A program made the position numbers and the translations under genes. The notes beneath the pieces are model-generated. The model saw nothing but the letters and a program-made list of their open reading frames with translations, did no database searches and was not told the origin of the DNA. This document shows, piece by piece, positions 55,200-64,000 of a stretch of DNA of 64,000 nucleotides; position 1 is the first letter of the stretch; every line of letters starts with the position of its first letter. The stretch comes from Muricea muricata (taxonomy: Eukaryota; Cnidaria; Anthozoa; Malacalcyonacea; Plexauridae), in the NCBI GenBank assembly GCA_963855995.1, contig OY979719.1, forward strand, positions 16,649,312 through 16,713,311. The letters run 5' to 3'.

Positions 55200-58100
55200 A
55201 TGGAATTATCCTCCATGGGTAACGAGTTCTCCCCAGCTCCGCCACTTCATATTCAACGTCTTAACAAGGCTTTGCAGTTGGATGTCTTGCTCAGGCAGGC
55301 TGAGAAAGTGTTCACGGAAGATTTGAGGTATTTGCATAAGGTGTTGCATAAAATTTTGTACAGTGTACAGTAATGTTATTGAACTGGATATGCCCTCCCC
55401 CAATCGTATAACTCACTAGATTTAGTAAATATCTTAATTATATCAAACAGACTTTCTTAAAATGTATGTAGTTTTGTATTTGTAAAACCTGATGATGGAA
55501 ATAAACATTGTTCCGATAAATACTGTCTAAATATTAAGCTTGGCATTTGGTCATGTGGTGTGGTTTACTCAGTCTATATCTACCACTTATCAAATCTATT
55601 GGATATTTACATACTAGAACAGTACAAGCAGGTCAAACTTCAACATTACAAGTGAAATCAGGAAATATTAATTACTAGATGATTGTTTTGGTTGACATAT
55701 TCACAGACAAAACTTACTGTAATCTTACAATCTTGTGTGTCATATGTCCCATAAAATAGATCCAAGACTTGTATATTTACAAGGTCCTCCTAAAGGATCT
55801 TTCCCCCCCCCCTGCCCCAGTGTTGTAAATGTTATTGTTTACATATAATACATAGTGGAACTGATGAGAGTGAATTGAGTGACCTCGATGGGGAGTTTAA
55901 TCTCGGCATATCTTCAAGATATGAGCATGGGCAAGTTGGAGGTGAACAAGAATTGGAAGGTATTTTCATTTCGATTTTACAGCTTCCGCTTCTGTAGTCT
56001 GTTGCGATTTACTTTAGTTTGTTATATTTTTCCGTATTCAATTACACGCAATAAAATATATATATTTTGCACCATTTATCATCGAAAAACACTTACTCTG
56101 TTGAAACATATCATTTCAAAAACGATAGTTGCGATATTTGCAGATAAATCGCTCCTCGCTACTGAAAAACAGAACAAAGTACAGTAAATCACAACAGAGT
56201 ACAGAAGCGGAAGTGGGACACTTTTTGTATTTTGACTGTAATATTGAACTAATGTTTCCACGGAAAACTGGTTGTTTTGGTACCAAAATTATACAAACAG
56301 AATGTCAACATTTTGAACAAAGACACATTGTCGTGAAGTAGCCTTCTCTTAAACTCTTAAATTCTCTAGGTACAGTATGTAGTGAAATATTCTACAGTTT
56401 TGTACGAAATTTTTAATCTACACTCTGAAAAAGAATTATTTATACATACTTTACCATGAAAGTATGTTTTTTATGCAACTATGTTTTTTTTTTATATTTT
56501 TGTTGCATTATGTTTACAACAATTTCTTATTATTTCTTTCTTTTTCTAGAAAGTCCCTGGGATAAGGCAAACCTTTATAATTTTTCCAAAGTGAAAAAGA
56601 ACAGACAATGGCTAAAGGTAAAATGTTGAACTAACATTGCCAGTGTTTCTAGTGGTACTGTAGTGCAGTAAAATGCAGACAAAAATAAATTGTCTAACCT
56701 TTCACTACCTAAGTGGGAGCATACATACTCAACTTGGCTTGAGAAACGTCAATTTGGCGTTTGTGGTTGTGTGCGTTATTTTCTTTGATGTTTTGCCTGT
56801 GACACTTTTGAAGTAGTTTTGTAGTTGTTTAAAATTAATTATGAAAATCTTTTGTATGAAAATAAATGCAATTTGTAATATGCACAACGCAAACATGCAC
56901 AACATTTTTCGTAATCAAGGATATATGGAAAAGAAACAAACTCCCTCGTTTTGCAAGACGGTAAAAGATTAGCAATTCACATAAAAATTCAAGTAGTTAC
57001 TCTTGTCTTTCCTAGCCACGGACTGAAGTTTCTGTTACTAAAAAGAAACATCAAATTCATGTTTCTTGTGGCAAGTTTGGTATGGATGCTCCCCCTAAAA
57101 TTAAGTAGAATTCAATTGGGAAGGTTTGAAATGCAGTAAATTCAAAACTAAATGTTTTTGTGCAGGAGATTTTGTTAAGTGACAGTTCAGAGACTTCAGA
57201 TGATGATGACGATCCAATTACTGAAGATGATTTCAAGCAAATGCTTCAACTTCACAAGGAACAAAAACTGTCCAGGAGAAAATACTTGCTCGAGAAAAAT
57301 GTAAGATATTATTACATTAATACCAAATTTTGGAAGAATATTAATGAACCACCCAATTGTTTGCGCCAGTTGGGGGTATTGGGTAGTTGCATAATCTGCT
57401 TGATAATTTGAACAGCTAACAATTGTGTTCTGCACAATTAATTTCTTTTGAAATTAATTAATTTCTTTTGAAATTGATTTTTTTAATGGTCTCTGAACAC
57501 AAGTATGTGAATATAGGCCTCGAAACTATTGAGCTCGCTATGCCACTGTCATTGGGCAAATCCTTGGGATTTGAAATATTTGGTACAATATCCCTAATGT
57601 GCAATATTAGGTGTCAAAGCCAGATATTCCTTCACTGGGGCAAACCCATAGAAATACAAACCATTGACTGTGGCATGAGCAGTAAAAAAAATTCTTGGCA
57701 TTTGAAAATTCAGTTTGGTTGATTTCAAAGAACTTTTAAAGTAAATAGTAAACCTGTTTATTGGAGGTTAACCAGTTTTAAGTAGTCATTTTATAGTTGT
57801 CCTGTCACAGAAACAGCTACTGTTTCTTTACTGGGCAGCTGCTTTTTGTAGCTGCCCGATAACAGAAACTTTTTTATGATCTTGTGTGGTGCAAAGATTT
57901 CCCCATTGTATTGTATATTACTGTGTTTTTTAGCTTGATCGATACAAGCACTACAGCATCGGCTTGTTATCGAGTCAGGACAAATTTCAAGAAGTTCAAA
58001 GACCTCGCGTTCCAAAGAAACTCAAGGAGAAGCCTGAGGAAACAGGTATGAGCAAAATTTTGTTGTCAGGGTGACAAGATGGTCGTGGAAAAAATTGAAA

Positions 58101-61100
58101 ACCCAACCTTATCCAAACTATAGAGATATCTAAGGAAAAAAAAATGCCATTGAAAATAGACCATTCCCCAATTAGACAAACTTTTGAATTCGGAAAATCA
58201 GTCAGCACGGCTGGAAAGAGGATCCTAAATTTCATACAATTGTCACGTTTGGTTGCAAAATATTGGAAAATATGGAAAATATAGTCCTGTAAAGTTAGCG
58301 AATTTTGTATACTTTTGTATTACGCACGGAAAAGCATTACCACTATGTGGAAATGTGGTAACGCTTTTTCCCGCGTAATACAAAAGTATACAAAATTCGC
58401 AAACTTCACATTACAATATTTTCGACATTCTGCAACATTTTTCAACCAAACTTCACAATTTCCCTAAATTTAGGAAGCTTTTTCCAACTGTGCTGAAATT
58501 GTTTTCCAATTTAAAAGTTCGTCTTGTTGGGAAATGGTCCATTAACTGTTCTTTCCCACGATGAACAAAAGGTCAGAGAGAAATTGAAAACTTTTGAACG
58601 ACTGGAACGGCCGTAAGATATCTCTTAAGTGGAAAATATTCGTGAAAAAAGATACGGTATCTTTGTCAAACATTTGAAGTAGGAAACAGTCTTAATGCTT
58701 ACCATTCTGAAGATGTTGTTGTTAATGGACAATTTGCATGTTAGACTAACTTTCAGTCTTGCCAAGACAAACAAAATCTTTTACCACAGTTAAAAAGAGC
58801 ATCCTAAAATTAGTAGAATTGCCAAGTTTGGTGGCGAAATGTTGTAAAGCATGGAAAATATGGCGTCGCAAAGTTTGCAAATTTGTATTACGCGAGGAAA
58901 AAGTTACCACTTTTGATACAATTTTAGCTGAAAAGTGGTAACTTTTTCCTCGCGTAATACAAATGTATAGCTATTTCCCATTTGAGACCGCAAAGCATCT
59001 ATGGATCGTTTGAAGGGACAATGCAAAATGGCGGGAAACTTTAAAAGTTGAAATTAAAGCAAGGAAATATAAAAGATAGCTCGTTATCCCTACGGAAAAG
59101 CCTCAAAGACTTCTACAATATTTCTTCCATGTCTCATGACGAGCTGGTGATCTCTGTCGCAATGTTCCTCAAACCATACACGCTTTGTAACCTTACTAAA
59201 GGCCCTGTCACACGGTGCAATTTTTCTTGCAGCTTGCAACGTAATTCTGCTCTTAAGAGATGTAAATTTGTGACAAGTGTTTGGTATGTTAAAAATATAT
59301 CAGCAAACTTTGATGGAAACTTGTATTTGCCAATTTTATATCTCCCAAGAGTAGAATTGCATTGCAAGTTGCATGAAAAATTGCATCGTGTGACAGAGCC
59401 TCAAGAAAATAGTTAATTGTTTTTAATGTTTTCAAGATGCGTGTTACATTTCAGTTGAGATTTTGCATATTTTTTTTCTTCATATGAGCGCACATATTCA
59501 GTAGTTACAGCGTTTTAGCTACATTGTAATAAAATGTAATGTTTTCTTTGTTTTATAAAGATAAAGCGAAACTAAAGAAGGAAAAGCTTAAAGGCAAAAA
59601 GAAAAAGAAAACAGCTGACGAGGTGAATAATATCTCGAGTCAAACGATGCAATTTTTCTTGCAACTCGCAATGCACTTCTACTCTTGGATGATGTAAAAT
59701 TGGCAAATACAAGTTTCCATCACAGTGTGCTGATATATTTTTAACATACCAAACGTTTGTCACAAATTTACATCTCTTAAGAGTAGAATTGCGTTGCAAG
59801 TTGCAAGCAAAATTGCACCGTGTGACAGGGCCTTAACGTTGCCGGTGTGAGTTCTTGAGAATGCGTTATATAACTTACAATGCTGTTTTGGTTCCATACT
59901 TTGGTTCGTAGGAAAGCGTTAAGAAAACCGCTGACGGTGAAAAGACGACGAAGAAACGGCAGTCCAGAACGAAAGATGCCGAAGTCAGACGGCGGAAAAT
60001 TTGGGCCTATATAGCACGCAAAGAAATACCAAGGGTAAGCAAGTCATGCTAACTTCTGTTCTTCTTATTAAACCTCGCTATATTTTTCGACAGCTTGAAA
60101 CGCGGGGGTTAATTTTGGTTGTAATGCACCATTACTGCGATGGACTAAGTTTTGACATAAGTTGTAAAACAATGACATCTATCAGCACAGCTGGAATGAG
60201 CATCTTAAAATTAGTAAAACTGCAAAGTTCGCTTGCGAAATGTTGTAAAATACGGAAAATATAGCCTTGCAAGGCTTGCAAATTTTGTATATACTTGTAC
60301 ATATTACGGACGGGGCGGTCAACCGAGCCCATTCCCGCCAATTTCGGCTCAAATATGGTAGGCTTGTCCACAGTGGTGAGGTGGTTAGAACACTCGCCTT
60401 TCACCTCTGGGGTCGCTGCTTCGATTTTCAGTAAAAACGTCTCAAGTCGATTCCAACCCAGTCCTCATGTGAAAAGAGTATCAGTCAACATTCTGTCGAG
60501 GGTCGTGGACTTTCTCCGGGTACTCCGGTTTCCTTTCGCAGGGAAATTTGACTGGGTGAGTTGCGTGATACGGACCCACCGTTTGACGTTGTTTTGTTGT
60601 CCCTGTCCTTGTGGCGAAGTTAACGAATAAAAAAATAAAAAATACATCGTTGTATCTCCGCATCTTTTTAGACTCAAAGACAGAAAACAACAGCCAAAAA
60701 TACAAGTTTACAGAATGCTAAAAAGGTAAAGAATCCTTTAGAAGATGTTTTTTGTTGTTGTCTTCGCTGGTTTTATCAATGGGAATATGAATTCTCATCA
60801 GTGATTTACGAAGCTAAAGTTATTCGTAAAAGACTCTTCTATACTGTAGCTTGGCGACGAGGGCTGACGTTTTCTTGTCTTTACATTATTTGCTATCGCT
60901 TTCATTCAGCTCGCTCAGTTATGTCAAAAAGAAATGAAAAGAGAAGCGCTAAGGTCTCAAAAGATCGGAGCACAAACTGTTCCGAGAGCAAGACGACTTG
61001 CTAAGGAGGTAATGGAGAGATTTAGCAAACACGACGCGACATCAAAGACGACGTGAAAATGGCGTGGCCACATCTATGTACGGAAATATGACGCCACTTC

Positions 61101-63696
61101 CATTCCATTTCCACGTCGACTTTGACGTCTCGTCGTGTTTGGTAAATGTATAGTGGTAACGTTCTTCAACCTAAAGCATGTATGTAACTTTCCTTTGGCT
61201 TACCTTGTCAAGAAGTTCTTCAGTTTGATTGAGTCGTTTGGTCTTCTAGTCAATCACAAAGAATCTTACCCAAGGGAATGGAGAAGACTTCAATCTATAG
61301 TTTAAAACAACCTCTGTATAATTAAACATATACAAACCTCTGTATTGCCACAGTTTCCACTAGTGGTAACACTAGACTATTGAGTGCCAATGACCCAGAG
61401 TTCTCTGTTTGTATTCTAGATGATGGTTTATTGGAAGAAGTATGAAAAAGTCGAGAAGGAACATCGAAAGAAAGCCGAGAAGGAAGCGATTGAACAGCGG
61501 AAAATAGATTTTGAAATGAATGAGGTAGAGTTTGAAATCCCTTGTGCTTTTCGCGCTGAGGCGAGAGGGGATTAAAAAGTGAGTTTAATTTAAAAAGCGA
61601 GTTGAAAAAGGGAGTTGAATAAGTTTTAATTGACGAAGTGTAATTATTACTTCCTTTAAAAAGTAAAGTTTATTTGATTTTGGTTTGTGTGTAGGCCAAA
61701 AGACAGCAGAGAAAGCTAAACTTCTTGATAACACAAACAGAACTTTACGCTCATTTTATGAGCAGAAAACTAAAAGGTAGTAAATAAATCTATTTCAAGC
61801 ATGAATTTCTGCATCCAATTGTGGCGGGCTGCTCAGAAACTCTTGTCAGACCTATAGTAGAAGAATTTTTATCGACTATTTGTTTTTATCAACTATATTG
61901 TTTACAGCACTTAACTTTAGATTTACTCTTAGTTACGTAACTACCATTAAATCGTGTGATTTTACCCCTTGCATTCCACCCATAATATACTTGATGCTTG
62001 AAGGACCTCGTGTATTAACTGTTTGATAATATATTTGTTACTCGAAGGACCTCGTGTAGTAACTGCTTGATAATATATTTCATACTCGAAGGACCTCGTG
62101 TATTAACTGTTTGATAATATACTTGATGCTTGAAGGACCTTGTGTAGTAACTGCTGGATAATATATTTCATACTCGAAGGACCTCGTGTATTAACTGTTT
62201 GATAATATACTTGATGCTTGAAGGACCTTGTGTAGTAACTGCTTGATAATCTATTTGATACTCGAAGGACCAGGCTCGTCTGATGCAGCTCAAGCCCAGG
62301 TTGACGGAATTCTCAAAAAACTGGAAATAAATCTTCCTGGATCTAATGTGAAGAGCATGGGTGGCGGGGTCGTGATCGACCTTGAACATAACGATGATTA
62401 TGGTATGTTGGGGTTAGTAACAGACTTAGGCAGAGGGGGGGTCAACAATTTTTTTCTCAACATGTCTACCAGCCCCCCCCCCCAATTTTGATCAGAATTC
62501 GTATCGGTAGAGCATACCAAGTAATATTTACATAACTTGTGATTACTTATATATTGGTTTTTACTTTACAAGTGATTCTGTGTTTATGTTACAGACAGCG
62601 AACAAATGAAGAACCAGGCATTGCAAAATGCTCGCCAAGCGTTCAACGCACATGAAAACTGGGTAGGTTTACGTACCGCATGGAGACATCTGAACAAGAT
62701 AATATTCTTGTTATCACAGTAAAAAAATACATTATGCGGAAAACTTAGAATATAACAGGTACGTTTATCACACAGTTACATGATTACAGTCATATGGAAA
62801 ACAGAAACCAGTCTATTGTGTATAGACTGTTCCTGCGAATGTATACTTTCCCGGCCAAACTATACCCTTCCGATCGACGTTCGTTTTTAAAGTTTGCACG
62901 TCTCAGGAGTGGTTAAATGGTCAAAAATTTTGAATAATAAAAAGTGTCTCTTAATTTCCTAATATATCGCATGCCAGAAAAATGGCTGTAAAAAAATGTA
63001 CTTATATAAAGTAAAAATACTAATGCTAATGAATGTATGTTTTATTGAAATTAGACAAAAACATTTGATGACGGTGCGAAAAAACCAATGAATCAACAGA
63101 ACTGTAAGCGTTTTAATCTTTTTACACACTTTAAATACCTTTCAAGTCAAATTGCGTCATTGTGGACAACCTTTTAATAAAAAAACATACTCCGAATAAT
63201 GTTCTTGTGAACCCAAGATATGAGTTATTCGAATAAAACAAGACACAAATTATATGCCATCATAATTTGTGTCTTGTATTATTCAAATAAAGTTTACAAA
63301 ATAAAAAAAATTCCGAAAATAGACATCTTGGAATATATGACGGAATATCACCGACTCCTTCGTTTTCTTGTTTTTTTTTCTTGAATATCAGGCATACAAG
63401 ATGTCTATTTTCGGAATTTGTTTTATTTTGTATTTCCTTAAGTTGTCTGCTTGTCGTGGTTTCTTGTTTAAGTTTCATTCCTTAATTCTTGAAACAAGTT
63501 GAAAGATCCAAGCCTGTTAAATTGAGGCCACTGCTGTAAGCAGAATTATCTCTATATTTCATGCGCTGTGGTGGACCAAAAATCTATTTTCTATTTAGTT
63601 GATCAAGCATTCAGTCTTGCGAATCCTTCGATCAAAGGACAGGACGTTCCACAGCCCTTGATATTCGATGGCAAACTTAAATCTTACCAACTCAAG
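55200..63696 (+). CDS. INO80: INO80 chromatin-remodelling ATPase, N-terminal part (15 exons, continues past window)
   Basis: Coding exons: 55200-55327 (exon start 55170), 55856-55959, 56550-56617, 57166-57300, 57934-58045, 59561-59622, 59912-60034, 60672-60725, 60910-61008, 61420-61524, 61695-61776, 62274-62402, 62595-62662, 63055-63103, 63599-63696. All have GT-AG borders and compatible phases, giving 472 residues. Order: N-terminal helix ([20 protein letters not shown]), [16 protein letters not shown], an acidic Ser/Asp stretch, long Lys-rich segments, then the DBINO region with [20 protein letters not shown] and [20 protein letters not shown], nearly as in human INO80, and last [20 protein letters not shown] and LKSYQLK. 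The Snf2 ATPase domain should follow beyond the window. INO80 slides nucleosomes and exchanges H2A.Z in the nucleus. Start chosen by homology; an ATG 15 nt downstream is possible. Confidence 0.93.
55978..56213. mobile_element. Foldback MITE in INO80 intron 2
   Basis: Arms ACAGCTTCCGCTTCTGTAGT and its near reverse complement (AGTACAGAAGCGGAAGTGG) bound about 235 bp. It begins about 20 bp after the splice donor at 55960. Confidence 0.7.
58158..58546. mobile_element. Foldback MITE, family F1, in INO80 intron
   Basis: Full-length relative of 31145-31531, with the same ends (GACCATTCCCCAATTAGACA) and the same central TTTGTATTACGC palindrome. Confidence 0.85.
58740..58980. mobile_element. Short foldback related to F1
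   Basis: Its arms contain TTGTATTACGCGAGGAAAAA and the reverse complement, around a loop near 58920. It is a compact relative of the neighbouring element. Confidence 0.65.
59199..59401. mobile_element. Foldback MITE, family F3, copy 1
   Basis: Ends GGCCCTGTCACACGGTGCAA and TTGCATCGTGTGACAGAGCC. The interior is palindromic around GAATTGC and GCAACTTGC words. It lies just upstream of the INO80 exon at 59561. Confidence 0.8.
59640..59836. mobile_element. Foldback MITE, family F3, copy 2
   Basis: Same family in opposite orientation, 18 bp after the exon 59561-59622. The left terminus is diverged (CAAACGATGCAATTTTTC); the right end is GTGTGACAGGGCC. Confidence 0.8.
60140..60310. mobile_element. 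Partial F1-type MITE
   Basis: It keeps only the left half (CAGCACAGCTGGAATGAGCA, GTTGTAAAATACGGAAAATA) and breaks off where the SINE region begins. Confidence 0.5.
60370..60650 (+). mobile_element. tRNA-derived SINE with conserved central block
   Basis: A-box-like GTGGTGAGGTGGTTAGAACA, then a B-box-like GCTTCGATTTTC, a central part with TTTCTCCGGGTACTCCGGTT, and an A-rich tail (AATAAAAAAATAAAAAATA). The CTCCGGGTACTCCGG block is shared by several ancient SINE families. A partial copy of the block is at 54375. Confidence 0.65.
61985..62273. repeat. 44-bp minisatellite ending at an INO80 splice acceptor
   Basis: About 6.5 copies of a unit starting CTCGAAGGACCTCGTGTAGT. The last, partial copy becomes GAAGGACCAG, and the next base is the first of the exon at 62274. 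Thus the 3' splice site region is made of repeat sequence, without a long pyrimidine tract. Confidence 0.9.
62460..62485. repeat. Poly-C run
   Basis: A C10 run within an INO80 intron, paired with a G-rich patch (GGGGGGGT) at 62433. Composition only. Confidence 0.6.
63236..63285. repeat. Perfect hairpin
   Basis: ACAAGACACAAATTAT and ATAATTTGTGTCTTGT pair around a short loop. It lies in an INO80 intron beside a larger foldback. Confidence 0.75.
63296..63436. mobile_element. Small foldback MITE
   Basis: Arms AATTCCGAAAATAGACATCT and AGATGTCTATTTTCGGAATT bound about 140 bp in an INO80 intron. Confidence 0.75.
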
Positions 63697-63710
63697 GTAC
63701 TGTAAGTTAA

Positions 63711-64000
63711 AGTGCTTATGAAACGAAAATTTTTATCGCATTATATAAAAGAACTTTTAAAACTGCAATACAATTTCTTGTTTTACAGTGCTTCGTTGAT
63801 GAGATTTGGTAGTTAATTGATTTTTGTGTTTCGTTTACTAATTTCGTCGCATCTTGCATAAGTATAGGTTATCATATGAGAGGCGAGATGATATCAGTTT
63901 TATCGCTCGAGAGACGATATCATATTTTGTCGCGAGTGAGCGCAGCGAACGAGGGACAAAATATGATATCGTAACGAGAGCAATAAAACTGATACTAACG
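63711..64000. mobile_element. F2-like MITE left end and terminal foldback, cut by window end
   Basis: AAGTGCTTATGAAACGAAAA at 63711 resembles the F2 TIR. From 63888 the arms ATCAGTTTTATCGCTC and GAGCAATAAAACTGAT form a foldback with a CGCGAGTGAGCGCAGCGAAC centre. The right boundary is outside the window. Confidence 0.5.

Overview
This is an AT-rich metazoan nuclear segment, most likely from a cnidarian. The pointers are a tandem family of intronless class A GPCRs with no vertebrate-type signature, intron-rich TRPA and INO80 genes with animal-type exon structure, Penelope-like GIY-YIG elements with hammerhead-like motifs, and very many foldback and hAT-like MITEs. The exact species cannot be read from the window.

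Region 1 (about 1-46.9 kb) is a GPCR cluster. Nine full-length, single-exon seven-transmembrane receptors of 317-343 residues are present. Eight are on the minus strand (ends near 1.9, 10.3, 16.5, 22.4, 24.8, 33.3, 42.7 and 45.9 kb) and one is on the plus strand (40.1 kb). At least six relics lie among them: TM7 only, TM1 joined to a C-tail, two copies sharing one internal deletion, a TM6-TM7 remnant, and a 5' fragment made by a tandem duplication. The flanks were copied along with the genes, which shows growth by DNA-level segmental duplication. Most receptor copies carry a shared upstream element (consensus CCGTGATTTAAACYGGYGC) about 60-85 bp before the ATG. The spaces between genes are filled with mobile DNA: a THAP-domain TIR element (3.2-4.5 kb), a Harbinger-like element (17.9-18.8 kb), two head-to-head Penelope-like copies (20.1-22.0 kb), a GIY-YIG relic (35.3-35.7 kb), two hAT-type MITEs whose unoccupied sites survive in duplicated copies, a 1.6 kb foldback element (29.4-31.0 kb), and microsatellites (GGGCA)n and (AT)n.

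Region 2 (47.1-52.05 kb, plus strand) holds eight exons encoding the C-terminal half of a TRPA-type channel, from S2 through the pore and S6 to the stop codon. No ankyrin repeats or S1 exon were found upstream, where the GPCR array begins. A 30-bp minisatellite occupies one intron.

Region 3 (about 53-64 kb, plus strand) is the 5' part of INO80, the Snf2-family ATPase of the INO80 chromatin remodeller. Fifteen coding exons with consistent phases give 472 residues, through the DBINO region to just before the helicase domain. The gene runs off the window. Its introns contain foldback MITEs, a SINE and a 44-bp minisatellite that ends exactly at a splice acceptor.

The receptors, TRPA and INO80 have no obvious functional link. 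The main stories are receptor family birth and death, and its coupling to mobile elements.
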